Below, in pieces: positions 50,251 through 58,629 of a stretch of 64,000 nt of DNA. Source of the stretch: Neobacillus sp. FSL H8-0543 (lineage in GTDB: Bacteria; Bacillota; Bacilli; Bacillales; Cytobacillaceae); assembly GCF_038592905.1 (NCBI RefSeq), contig NZ_CP151943.1, positions 1,924,501-1,988,500 on the forward strand. Direction: 5' to 3'. Within the stretch, counting starts at the first letter, position 1; every line of letters starts with the position of its first letter. A program made the position numbers and the translations under genes. The notes below the pieces were generated by a model that was not told where the DNA came from, did no database searches, and saw only the letters and a list, made by a program, of their open reading frames with translations.

Positions 50251-51696
50251 TTATCCTGACTGCCTAACAATATGATCTGCCTGCCTTATGGCTAGGGCAA
50301 CATTTGAAAGAACCGGTCCAGCTGCAGTTAATGATGGCAGTACACTATTATCAGCCACAAATAGACCTTGGACCCCATGTATTTGACCGTAACGATTTGT
50401 TGCTGACGTTGCTGGATCATCACCCATTCTACTAGTACAAGCCTCGTGCATATCTGCTCCAGGAGGTCGAAGTACCAAAGTAGATTGATCAAGAGTCACT
50501 CCCATTGCAGCTGCCGATTGGGTAATTCCTTGTTTTATTTGGTTGGCCACTTGACGGTCTTTATTGCTTAAAGAGTATTGAACTTGCTGTAACGGTACAC
50601 CGAACTCATCCTTTTCGGCTCCAAGATACACTCTGTTTTCAGCACGAGATTCCACTCTTCCAAAAGCTGCATAGACAACCATGAGCTGATCCTTAAGTTC
50701 CCTATCTTCAAATTGCTGATATGAAAAATATTGATCAGGACCAAGAATCTGAATTTGATAAGGAGACTCATTTGTCTCAAACTTCAAAACAGAAAGGTTG
50801 CCTACTTTGTCAGAGAACTGTCTTCGACTTATTGTACCAATAGCAATCATGGACACGTGTCCTGTTAAATAGCGCCCGATGGCAGGTCCCTGAATCCCAG
50901 AATGAAGCAAAATACGAGGTGTCTCTAAAGTACTCGCAGATACTACCACATTTTTTGCCCGAATGGTGTAAGACCTCTTGTCTTCAGAAAAAACCTCGAC
51001 ACCAGAAACTCTCCTATTCCCTGTCAATACTCGTGAGACATAAGCATTTACTGCAAGATCATACGGTCGGTCAAAATTGGCGGCGGCCAAAGCATTGATT
51101 GAACTAAACCAAGGATTTGAATGAACTTCTCCTTGCCGAGAAGGAGTCATATCAAAAGCAAGCGGCATATCATCTGCTTCCAATATCCCTCCGCCATGGA
51201 GTTGCTTTAACATCCTATTTTGCATCGATGAGCCCTTGGCATAATCCTTTGTTACATGTAATAATTTCTCTGCCATCCCATAATACACATTCAATTCACT
51301 AGAATGGATTGGCCAAGTTTTAAGCTCCGATCGAATAGGTCTCGGAGTAGCTGCATTCCAAAACAAAGACCTTCCCCCTAGAGCATATACCATTGTCGCA
51401 CCGGAAAACTGGGGTAAACGCTTGCCTAATGGAGTCGAATTGTCTGGGAGAAGCACGTCTCGAGCAGTATTTGCATTCTGTGTGGGAATGTTAAGGGAAT
51501 GGGAATGAAATAACTTATCTCCCTTTTCTAAAATTCCGATCTTTTTAGCCCCTTGATCTTTCCAATGCTCACAAAGCCTCTGCAAGGATGCTCCTCCACC
51601 AGGTCCGCTTCCCACAATGAGGACGTCGTAATTTGTCTTTGACATTTCTTCCAGCGTTTTTGTAGGAATCCAATTATTTTTATATTTCACCACCAT
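50251..51696 (-). CDS. GMC-type FAD oxidoreductase
   Basis: A protein of 481 residues. FAD-binding VLIVGSGPGGGASLQRL (about 23-39), GGRSLFWNAATPR, VVVSASTLETPRILLHSG, and the C-terminal DMHEACTSRMGDDP, with the active His region, and VADNSVLPSLTAAGP. This fits the glucose-methanol-choline family, nearest to bacterial sugar or alcohol dehydrogenases without a separate cytochrome. No signal peptide. The ATG at 51696 is nine bases past GGAGGGGG; an ATG at 51705 would be too close to it. No partner subunits are nearby; the acceptor is unknown. Confidence 0.85.
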   Translation of the reverse strand: MVVKYKNNWIPTKTLEEMSKTNYDVLIVGSGPGGGASLQRLCEHWKDQGAKKIGILEKGDKLFHSHSLNIPTQNANTARDVLLPDNSTPLGKRLPQFSGATMVYALGGRSLFWNAATPRPIRSELKTWPIHSSELNVYYGMAEKLLHVTKDYAKGSSMQNRMLKQLHGGGILEADDMPLAFDMTPSRQGEVHSNPWFSSINALAAANFDRPYDLAVNAYVSRVLTGNRRVSGVEVFSEDKRSYTIRAKNVVVSASTLETPRILLHSGIQGPAIGRYLTGHVSMIAIGTISRRQFSDKVGNLSVLKFETNESPYQIQILGPDQYFSYQQFEDRELKDQLMVVYAAFGRVESRAENRVYLGAEKDEFGVPLQQVQYSLSNKDRQVANQIKQGITQSAAAMGVTLDQSTLVLRPPGADMHEACTSRMGDDPATSATNRYGQIHGVQGLFVADNSVLPSLTAAGPVLSNVALAIRQADHIVRQSG

Positions 51697-51932
51697 AGTA
51701 CACATCCCCCTCCATACTATTTCTTTAATACATATGTGTAACTGCTAATCCTATATGTTAAAGATATTGTAAAAAATACCTCCAAATTTAGTTTAAATTG
51801 AATTTTTTATGTGTTTTCCCGATCTTCCAACGATAACTGGTTCCACTGGCTCACCTTTCATCAGACATGTTTACAAATGTTATCAAGTGATATACTAACT
51901 ATGATTAATATTAATTTTATTGGGGGAATTAA

Positions 51933-52361
51933 ATGATGACAGGTAATCATGAGAAAATAACGGTTGAAGCAACAGTTCATGTACCAATTGGAAAAGTGTG
52001 GGATTATTGGACAGAGCCGCAGCACATTACGAAGTGGAACAACGCTTCTGATGATTGGCACACTCCAATTGCTGAAAATGATTTAAGAGCTGGTGGGAAA
52101 TTCCTTACAAGAATGGAAGCAAAGGATGGCAGTTTTGGATTTGATTTTAGTGGCGTGTATGATGAAGTAAGAACAAATGAGTTTATTTCTTATACGCTTG
52201 GGGACGGAAGAAAGGTTACGATTACTTTTACCTCTCAAGAAAATGAAACCTTTGTAAGTGAAACCTTTGACGCTGAAAACGAAAATCCAATTGAGATGCA
52301 AAAAGGTGGATGGCAAGCGATCTTAGACAATTTCAAGAAATATGCGGAATCAGTGAATTAA
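51933..52361 (+). CDS. SRPBCC (AHSA1-like) domain protein
   Basis: A START-like barrel protein of 142 residues: EATVHVPIGKVWDYWTEPQH, WNNASDDWHTP, GGKFLTRMEAKDG, FSGVYDEVRTNEFISYTLGD and the final helix GGWQAILDNFKKYAESV. Members of this YndB/YtfE-like group bind small hydrophobic ligands; the function in Bacillus is unknown. It starts after TTGGGGGAATTAA. Single gene, followed by a hairpin. Confidence 0.9.
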   Translation: MMTGNHEKITVEATVHVPIGKVWDYWTEPQHITKWNNASDDWHTPIAENDLRAGGKFLTRMEAKDGSFGFDFSGVYDEVRTNEFISYTLGDGRKVTITFTSQENETFVSETFDAENENPIEMQKGGWQAILDNFKKYAESVN

Positions 52362-52477
52362 GTATCAACATGTGCCAAGGGGAGGATTCCCCTATTTCGC
52401 GGGTATCCCTAACAATTCCAAGAAAATGACATACCAAATATATTGAACTGACCTTAACTGTTTTAATATCCAACAAA

Positions 52478-52506
52478 GAGGGAGAAATCGTTTTGATTTC
52501 TCCCTC
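52478..52506 (+). terminator. Perfect hairpin between SRPBCC gene and small membrane gene
   Basis: GAGGGAGAAATC-gtttt-GATTTCTCCCTC is a perfect 12-pair stem. Only GGGG then TTGACATTTTTTT follows, so the T-run is displaced. The TTGACA could be the -35 of the next gene. Confidence 0.7.
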
Positions 52507-52558
52507 GGGGTTGACATTTTTTTACTTAATATTAAAATTAAGGCAGGAGGTGTTACCC

Positions 52559-52804
52559 TTGAAAAAGAAATTATTTTGGTTTCCTTTGTTATCAGCACTA
52601 TTATCAATAGGGATTTTATATACAATTGGAAACATATTTGAAATTTCGTTTTTGAGTTGGAATTTTTATAATGAAAGTCCATCGGAAGGGGTAATCTTTG
52701 AAGCAGGGGGTTCAATTATACCTGTTATAATCGGTTTCATACTTGGATTTATTACAGAACGAATACTCAAAAATAAACATAAAGGCAACTCTAACTTGGT
52801 ATAA
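52559..52804 (+). CDS. Small two-helix membrane protein
   Basis: Encodes 81 residues from TTG 52559, which follows AGGCAGGAGGTGTTACCC. Two hydrophobic segments, KLFWFPLLSALLSIGILYTI and AGGSIIPVIIGFILGFIT, are joined by a 30-residue extracytoplasmic loop (FLSWNFYNESPSEGVIFE). Such loop-bearing small proteins are common in Bacillus, unknown function. The longer frame from 52493 runs through the hairpin and lacks a start site. Confidence 0.6.
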   Translation: MKKKLFWFPLLSALLSIGILYTIGNIFEISFLSWNFYNESPSEGVIFEAGGSIIPVIIGFILGFITERILKNKHKGNSNLV

Positions 52805-53050
52805 TGCCAAGTTTTTTTATGCACTTCTATACTTATCTATGGTTGTGAAATTGGATTTTTAACAAGCACTAAATTAAAGTTGGCTCACTTGCCCAATGAA
52901 CTGCACCAGAACCGTACCCCTTTTTCCCTCACAGAGTGGGGGCCCCCCACATTGTTGCACTTTAGCCGAGCGAGGGTCTAACCCCCTCACAAGTGTACTC
53001 GGCTATCCCATAAAGAAAAACCTCAAGTATGAGGTCGGCGTATCGTTAAA

Positions 53051-53341
53051 TCAATTTGACTTTTTGAGTAATACTTTTTGAATCTTTATTTGATGTTTTT
53101 TGTAATAGGCATTCTTTTTCATTTTTTCACTATTAAGTTTTCCAATTACAAAACGAACGTCCTTATCATTCATAATTAAGTTTTCAAATTTATCATTATC
53201 AAGATATTTTTGAAACCATTGATATTCTTTTAGGAAATTTATATTCTTTTCTATTTCTTCCTCCGTTACATCCTTTGTTAAGGTAAATAGAATTGTACCT
53301 ATAGAACCTAAAAGTTCAAGCAAAGCTCCCAATACCTCCAC
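53051..53341 (-). CDS. Hypothetical protein, 96 residues
   Basis: The N-terminus has one amphipathic or hydrophobic helix (LGALLELLGSIGTILFTL); the rest is very rich in Lys, Asn and Glu (KDVTEEEIEKNINFLKEYQW, KMKKNAYYKKHQIKIQKVLL). The start (GTG 53341) overlaps AGGGGTGGAGGT closely, so the true start may be the TTG a few codons in. The charged, helix-rich design is like bacteriocin-immunity or small phage proteins, but I recognise no family. Confidence 0.45.
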   Translation of the reverse strand: MEVLGALLELLGSIGTILFTLTKDVTEEEIEKNINFLKEYQWFQKYLDNDKFENLIMNDKDVRFVIGKLNSEKMKKNAYYKKHQIKIQKVLLKKSN

Positions 53342-53524
53342 CCCTTACCTAAATTCCTTTACATTATCTACGCTTGATATTTAAAAAGGTTTCTTTTAAA
53401 TCTATATTTTTACATATAACTATATAGTTATACTAGCGGTTTTCGTCTTATTAACTACGAAAAAACTTAATTAATCCAAGGTCCAATGTTATTTCCAACT
53501 TTACCGCACATTTACCCCATTGGA

Positions 53525-54112
53525 TCACATTTTCCTAATAAAAAAGATGATTTGAATATACATATCAGCCATTTCCTCTGGAGTTTCAGCTAAGGAATTA
53601 TCAAGCCATTGCTCGATCAATCCCAAAAAAGCCGAGGTTGCAAAGGAGGACAAGTAATCCTTTTGCACTGTTAAACCTTGAAAGAACGTCTCGTTTTTCA
53701 CCATCTTTTCCCCAAAGTGATTGACAAAAAATAGTTTGAGTCGCTTATGAAAGCCAAAGTGATTATTTCCACCTAATAACACTTGGAAGCGTTCTGCATT
53801 CGTTTGAATGTAGCGGAATACTTCCACAGCAAGTGTTGAAATTTGTCCCTTTTCTGCCTCTAAAAGTAAGACATCTGGTTTCAGACGCTGCAAATGCAAT
53901 TCGAGTCCTCTAAGTAAGTTTTCCTCTATTTGATTAAGTAGATCGTATTTGTCCACATAATGCAGGTAAAAAGTTCCTCTGTTAATCGCAGCAACAGTTG
54001 TAATATCCCGAACAGATATCTTCATGAAAGGCTTTTCCTTTAGTAACTGCAAAAAGCTGTTCTGAATTTTTTCCTTCGTCCGTTCAATCATTTCATCGTA
54101 TATCGATATCAT
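53525..54112 (-). CDS. TetR-family transcriptional regulator
   Basis: A repressor of 195 residues. HTH at about 10-55 (TKEKIQNSFLQLLKEKPFMK, ISVRDITTVAAINRGTFYLH, YVDKYDLL) is of the TetR type, with the C-terminal ligand domain of the TetR_C_8 group. ATG 54112 follows CGGAGGAGATAGC. It is divergent from a four-helix membrane protein gene with palindromes between, so it probably controls that gene and itself. Confidence 0.9.
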   Translation of the reverse strand: MISIYDEMIERTKEKIQNSFLQLLKEKPFMKISVRDITTVAAINRGTFYLHYVDKYDLLNQIEENLLRGLELHLQRLKPDVLLLEAEKGQISTLAVEVFRYIQTNAERFQVLLGGNNHFGFHKRLKLFFVNHFGEKMVKNETFFQGLTVQKDYLSSFATSAFLGLIEQWLDNSLAETPEEMADMYIQIIFFIRKM

Positions 54113-54133
54113 GCTATCTCCTCCGAACTACTG

Positions 54134-54212
54134 AACAGTTTCATCTGTTTTGATTATTGCTTTCATTCTATCAACAAAATAAAATAATAGCATACCATTC
54201 AACAGCTTGTTG
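54134..54212. promoter_or_regulatory. Two dyads between the TetR gene and its divergent neighbour
   Basis: AACAG-tttcat-CTGTT (54134-54149) lies 22 bases upstream of the TetR start and CAACA-gct-TGTTG (54200-54212) lies 32 bases before the other start. They share the AACAG/TGTT arms, so both may be operators for the TetR protein. Confidence 0.45.
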
Positions 54213-54243
54213 AGTGGAATTTAATAAAACGAAGGGTGAAAAA

Positions 54244-54630
54244 ATGAAAAAATCAAATATTATTATGGGTGTAACATTTTTAATAGCAGTTGGAATGATT
54301 GCGAAGGCGTTTATACTGAATGAAGATGTTAAAGTATTTTTACTAATCTTCTTTGCAGTTGGTGCGGGTTTAGGATTATTACGATTATTCGTTAACAGCT
54401 CAATTAAAAAGATGAAAGGGAAAGGGTGGAAGAGTAAAGTATTGTTCTTCGGTGTTTTACTCGGCTTAGGGTTGCCGTTCCAATCTTGGTTTAGAAAAAA
54501 CGTATTATTAAGCATCGATTCCGCTTATTTAATCAGCAGTATAATGATAATGGTTATAGGTGTCTTGTTTATGACAACTTGCTTTGGCTTTATTTCGAAT
54601 AAAATAAATGCAAAGAGCGTAACAGGGTAA
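54244..54630 (+). CDS. Membrane protein of 128 residues, TetR-linked
   Basis: Four hydrophobic segments (NIIMGVTFLIAVGMIAKAFI, VFLLIFFAVGAGLGLLRLFV, LFFGVLLGLGLPFQ, LISSIMIMVIGVLFMTTCF) separated by Lys-rich loops. It belongs to no family I can name with confidence. ATG 54244 follows GAAGGGTGAAAAA. As the divergent neighbour of a TetR regulator it could be a drug- or lipid-responsive membrane protein. Confidence 0.65.
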   Translation: MKKSNIIMGVTFLIAVGMIAKAFILNEDVKVFLLIFFAVGAGLGLLRLFVNSSIKKMKGKGWKSKVLFFGVLLGLGLPFQSWFRKNVLLSIDSAYLISSIMIMVIGVLFMTTCFGFISNKINAKSVTG

Positions 54631-54680
54631 AGAGAAAAGGACTAGTTTACTTGGCCGTTCCCTTGGCTTCAAAGAAAAAG

Positions 54681-54723
54681 GGTGGACGGTTCCTGGTAGT
54701 TGTGCCACCAGAACCGTTCCCCC
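54681..54723. repeat. Two-armed GGACGGTTCCTGGT dispersed repeat
   Basis: GGACGGTTCCTGGT and ACCAGAACCGTTCCCCC pair over ten bases around AGTTGTGCC. It separates the convergent membrane-protein and bioB genes and could terminate both. Confidence 0.7.
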
Positions 54724-54797
54724 ATCAGTAAAACAATCCAAAAAGACTGACAAAAGGACGTTAGACATCTTTTGCTAATCTTCTTCCAACCATTTGC

Positions 54798-55790
54798 CTA
54801 TAATTGTACAGGTTCTTTTACAAAATCCACTTCAAAACCTAAATCCTCTAGCATTTGATGATCAGCTATACTTTCTTGCCCTGCTGTCGTTAGATAATCT
54901 CCTACAAAGATGGAATTTGCCGCATATAACCCAAGCGGTTGTAGGCTACGTAAATTGACTTCACGACCTCCGGATATGCGGATTTCTTTCGTTGGGTTCA
55001 CATATCGCATTAAGGCTAATACTTTCAAGCAATATCTTGGGTTTAACTCATGCGTGCCTTCCAAGGGTGTCCCATCCACAGCATGAAGAAAATTAACAGG
55101 AATCGAATCGGCATCTAACACTCTTAAACTAAATGCCATATCTACAACGTCTTCCGTCGTTTCCTTCATCCCAACGATAACACCTGAACAAGGAGAGATA
55201 CCTGATTCTTTCACAAGCTGAACGGTATTGACTCGATCTTGATAGGAATGGGATGTTGTGATGGATTCATGGTGGTTTTCAGAAGTATTCAGATTATGAT
55301 TGTAACGGTCCACCCCCGCTTCCTTTAGCTTTACGGCCTGTTCAGGTTTTAAAATTCCCAGGCAGGCACAAACCTTTAAATTGTACTTATCCTTTATTTC
55401 CTTGACCGCGGAAACGACTTGATCCACTTCATGATGACTAGGTCCCCTGCCACTGGCTACGATACAATAGGTACCAACATTTAGCTGATACGCTTGTTCG
55501 GCCCCTTTCAGGATCTGATCTTTGTCCATCATCCGATACTTTTGAATCGGAGCTGTAGAAATACTTGATTGAGCACAATACCCACAGTTCTCAGGGCACA
55601 AGCCTGATTTTGTATTGATAATCATATTTAGCTTTACTTTATTCCCATAATAATGATGGCGGATTACATATGCTCCTTGTAAAACCTCTAATAGTTCAAA
55701 ATCAGAGGAATTCAAAATACTTAGTGCATCCTCTTTTGATAGCTCATTACCATTTATTACTCGTAACGCTAAATCTCCCCACTTACTCAT
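54798..55790 (-). CDS. bioB: Biotin synthase
   Basis: A radical-SAM enzyme of 330 residues that inserts sulfur into dethiobiotin, the last step of biotin synthesis. The [4Fe-4S] cluster motif is in SGLCPENCGYCAQSS (Cys about 64, 68, 71), and the family's NHNLNTSENHHESI, DAVDGTPLEG-like HAVDGTPLEG and the second-cluster residues follow. No bioA, D or F is near, so dethiobiotin may be made elsewhere or imported. ATG 55790 follows TGGAGGGAAATT. Second gene of the bioY-bioB operon. Confidence 0.96.
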   Translation of the reverse strand: MSKWGDLALRVINGNELSKEDALSILNSSDFELLEVLQGAYVIRHHYYGNKVKLNMIINTKSGLCPENCGYCAQSSISTAPIQKYRMMDKDQILKGAEQAYQLNVGTYCIVASGRGPSHHEVDQVVSAVKEIKDKYNLKVCACLGILKPEQAVKLKEAGVDRYNHNLNTSENHHESITTSHSYQDRVNTVQLVKESGISPCSGVIVGMKETTEDVVDMAFSLRVLDADSIPVNFLHAVDGTPLEGTHELNPRYCLKVLALMRYVNPTKEIRISGGREVNLRSLQPLGLYAANSIFVGDYLTTAGQESIADHQMLEDLGFEVDFVKEPVQL

Positions 55791-55810
55791 AATTTCCCTC
55801 CATTTACCAA

Positions 55811-56404
55811 TTAATTAGCTGTTCTTAGGTTTTTAAATTGACTGCGTGATAACAAGGTACGCTCTAAACGAAGACCCATTAATCCTGCTAAGACTGCTAG
55901 AATGATATCTTTTGGAAGCGGCACAACCATCCATAACCAAGCTAGCTTATATGTAAATCCTTCTGGGGCCGATGCCCATATTTTATAGGCAAAATACATC
56001 CAATTCGTACCGAAAGCATAGTTAATCGCCATGCCAGCTAATGAAGCAAAGACAAAAACACCAGTAGTTTTCTTCATTTTTTCAGTTAGATACCCAGTTG
56101 CAAACGCTGTGAAAATAAACGAAACAATAAAACCAAATGTTGGTTTTATGATTGAAGCAAAACCTCCGGTAAATTGTGCAAACACTGGTACTCCTACTAA
56201 TCCCACCAGTACGTATACCATCATTGAAATGGCACCTAATCGGCTTCCAAGAACCACGCCAGCTAAAATGGCAAAAAACGTCTGCAGTGTAATCGGCACT
56301 CCCCCAATTACCATAAAAGGTACAATCGAAGTAATGTTGGCACCAATCGCCATTAAAGCAACAAACATTCCTGCTAGTGTAATCTCAGTCGTTCTTAGCT
56401 TCAT
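55811..56404 (-). CDS. bioY: Biotin transporter BioY
   Basis: The substrate-binding S-component of an ECF biotin importer, 197 residues and six helices. Conserved VPFMVIGGVPITLQTFFAIL, LGSRLGAISMMVYVLVGLVG and the loop GGFASIIKPTFGFIVSFIFT fit the family. It works with the general EcfAA'T module encoded elsewhere. Starts after GGGAGGAGGATAAT and sits 20 bases before bioB, behind a BirA operator. Confidence 0.95.
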   Translation of the reverse strand: MKLRTTEITLAGMFVALMAIGANITSIVPFMVIGGVPITLQTFFAILAGVVLGSRLGAISMMVYVLVGLVGVPVFAQFTGGFASIIKPTFGFIVSFIFTAFATGYLTEKMKKTTGVFVFASLAGMAINYAFGTNWMYFAYKIWASAPEGFTYKLAWLWMVVPLPKDIILAVLAGLMGLRLERTLLSRSQFKNLRTAN

Positions 56405-56443
56405 ATTATCCTCCTCCCTTTAAATGTAATATTCCATAAATTC

Positions 56444-56496
56444 AGAATAATAGTTTCTTTAGTTAATGTCAACCTAAACTATAATAGAGTTAACAT
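56444..56496 (-). promoter_or_regulatory. bioYB promoter with BirA operator
   Basis: On the minus strand ATGTTAAC, 15 bases, then GTTGACAT (56466-56496) is the inverted repeat bound by biotin-protein ligase BirA. The right arm contains a TTGACA -35 box (56467-56472), and TATTCT (56444-56449) follows at 17 bases, so bound BirA would block the polymerase. Repression by biotin is established for such sites in B. subtilis. Confidence 0.85.
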
Positions 56497-57113
56497 ATGA
56501 CCAAATATGACTATCCAGGATGAGCCAACACCAGGAGAGTGCTACGGACTACCACCATATATTGGTTATGCTTGATACCATATCACTGGATGGTGCCTTA
56601 ACCTTCATGAACATATATTTATACTCTGATTCCATACCAGCCACCAGGAGAACCGTCCCCCCTGTTTTCTTTACGCCACTTTTCAAACTTTATTACAAAA
56701 CCGCGTCTCGACAAACTTCTCGCATTAAAAATCACTCAAACCCCTCCATAACAACGAAAAAACCAAATCCAATCAAACATTTAATTAGTAGAAAATATAC
56801 TAAATAATCGTTTGATTAAATTCGGCCAAAACCCTTTTATAAAACGAACACCGCCCAGGTTGTTAGAAAATTCCCTGTCGATGATCGGTCTCAATTTTCG
56901 ATAACGATCTTCACTATTAACCTATAAAAACCTTTAACCTACAAAAATGGACACGAAAGGATACTACACAAACGATTGATTAAAATCGCCCCCACCACTG
57001 ATAAACAAAGGGTTTTTATTATAAATTGCGTCGAAATACGTCCCATCTTCCCCAAATCCTACGATTTGGTTGATAGATTGTTATTTTTTTTAGTAATTAA
57101 GTATCTTCTATAT
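56497..57113. other. Intergenic gap
   Basis: About 600 bases with no convincing gene. A half-site of the GGGGACGGTTCT family is at about 56645-56664 (CCAGGAGAACCGTCCCCC, inverted). Near 56806 and 56980 there is a repeated ATCG/TTGATTAAAWTCG word of unknown meaning. No good terminator for the surface-protein gene at 57114 was found. Confidence 0.4.
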
Positions 57114-58373
57114 TTAGTGGCGTGATATTCCGCTAAATTTACGGATTCTAGGATAAACAAGTAACCCGAATCCTACTAAAATAAGAAGCAGCCCCGCATA
57201 CAAAAAGTTATACATAGAAGTTGCCGTATTAGGGAGTTCATGTGTGTTCGTGGTATTTGAATTGTTACCATCCGTTGGATCAGGTTGTTTTCCAGGATCA
57301 TTCCCATTATTATCTATAGGATTTACTTCTTCAGATGTTCTTTCTTGATAAGTAACATGCAATACGGCACTAGCAGTATTTCCAAGCGCATCGGTTGAGG
57401 TAACCGTAATGATATTATTACCTTTGGCAAGAATAATTTCATGTGCGAAGCTATGATTTGAATCTAATGGGACAATAGTATTATTTACCTTTACCGTAGC
57501 ATTTTGTTCACTTGTTCCTGTAATGATAATTTTATCCTTATCAGTAACAAAGTTATTGGTTGGTGCATCAATCGTTAATACTGGTGCGATAGTATCATAC
57601 GTTACTTCCACTTCAACTAAAGTCGTGTTTTCAGCACTGTCTGTAGAGGTGATTTGGATTTTATTTAACCCCGAGGATAGACTAACCTCATGGCTGAAAA
57701 GTCCATTATAATCAACAATCACTTCAACATCATTTATTTTTATAACACTTCCTGGCTCCGTACTGCCCGAAACGACCACTTTGTCCTCATTGGTTACTGG
57801 TAAGATGTCTTGAGTATTGATTTCTAACGCTGGTGCAGTAATGTCTGTCTTTACCGAAAACGAAATAGTAACTTTTTGACCTAATGTAGAAGTATTGTTT
57901 GCAGCTAGATTACTCTTAATCGTGATGGTATATGTTTTTCCTAGAGTTAACGGTTCATTAGGACGAATAAATATATTCCGTTTTTCATCTGGATTAGCGT
58001 TTACTCCTTCATCAGGTATTCTGCTGACATCTATCAATACATTATTATTTTCTGAATCTGTCATTGAAAAAGCATTGCTATTATTATCCCAAACTGTTGA
58101 ACTAACCACGTTTTTATTGAAAACTAATTTGATTGTTGGATTAGGGTCAACATTTACACTTCCGTTAATATCTTTCCCTGTGGTGGAGGTATTATCAGTT
58201 ATTTTTGTCATGTAAGCTCCTACCAGCGTAACGGGATCTGGTGACCCACCGCCTCCATTACCTCCGCCTCCGCCGCCACCACCTGCAGCGGCCGCAACAG
58301 CATAGGTACTGAATAATAGTGCAAAGGTAAGAATTCCTGCAAATAGGTTTTTAATCAAATTCCTTCTCATCAT
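57114..58373 (-). CDS. LPXTG-type surface protein with SbsA-like Ig domain and two bacterial Ig repeats
   Basis: A cell-wall protein of 419 residues. Signal peptide to about VAAAA (32), a Gly-rich spacer (GGGGGGGGNGGGG), an SbsA/Big_5-like Ig domain (about 50-175; motifs TIKLVFNKNVVSSTV and PLTLGKTYTITIKSNL), two Ig-type repeats of about 85 residues (TAPALEINTQDILPVTNEDK and IAPVLTIDAPTNNFVTDKDK), a linker rich in N, D, P and T and a sorting signal LPNTA with TM helix and RIRK tail. It is the last gene of the ABC cluster, its ATG overlapping the stop of the small Cys protein by four bases (ATGA). A paralogue heads the cluster at 62556. Confidence 0.85.
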   Translation of the reverse strand: MMRRNLIKNLFAGILTFALLFSTYAVAAAAGGGGGGGGNGGGGSPDPVTLVGAYMTKITDNTSTTGKDINGSVNVDPNPTIKLVFNKNVVSSTVWDNNSNAFSMTDSENNNVLIDVSRIPDEGVNANPDEKRNIFIRPNEPLTLGKTYTITIKSNLAANNTSTLGQKVTISFSVKTDITAPALEINTQDILPVTNEDKVVVSGSTEPGSVIKINDVEVIVDYNGLFSHEVSLSSGLNKIQITSTDSAENTTLVEVEVTYDTIAPVLTIDAPTNNFVTDKDKIIITGTSEQNATVKVNNTIVPLDSNHSFAHEIILAKGNNIITVTSTDALGNTASAVLHVTYQERTSEEVNPIDNNGNDPGKQPDPTDGNNSNTTNTHELPNTATSMYNFLYAGLLLILVGFGLLVYPRIRKFSGISRH

Positions 58374-58618
58374 GACTTCTCCTCCAAACATTTTATTGGA
58401 AATTGCTTGTAACAAGTAAAGCCTTCAGCCTGCCAACGACGGTAGCGGCAATTAAAACAGGTCATCTGGTCATCAAAAACGATCTCATCCTCTACATCCA
58501 TCTGAAAAGCTGAGCAATTTTCTGCCATAAACACAGTCGTGTGATAAACCTCTGAATTCCCAGCATCACCCTTGAAAAATTCTTGTCCATTTACAGATTG
58601 CATATATCTATTTATCAT
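58370..58618 (-). CDS. Small Cys-rich protein of the ABC cluster
   Basis: Encodes 82 residues with a C-terminal motif CFNC-x12-CYKQFPIKC: four cysteines spaced C-x2-C-x12-C-x6-C, suitable for a zinc or iron-sulfur site. The N-terminal part is polar. ATG 58618 follows AGAGGTGG; an in-frame GTG at 58624 is possible. It is tightly spaced, 12 bases after the TiaS-like gene and overlapping the surface-protein start, so it is part of the operon. I do not recognise the family. Confidence 0.65.
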   Translation of the reverse strand: MINRYMQSVNGQEFFKGDAGNSEVYHTTVFMAENCSAFQMDVEDEIVFDDQMTCFNCRYRRWQAEGFTCYKQFPIKCLEEKS

Positions 58619-58629
58619 AACCACCTCTG

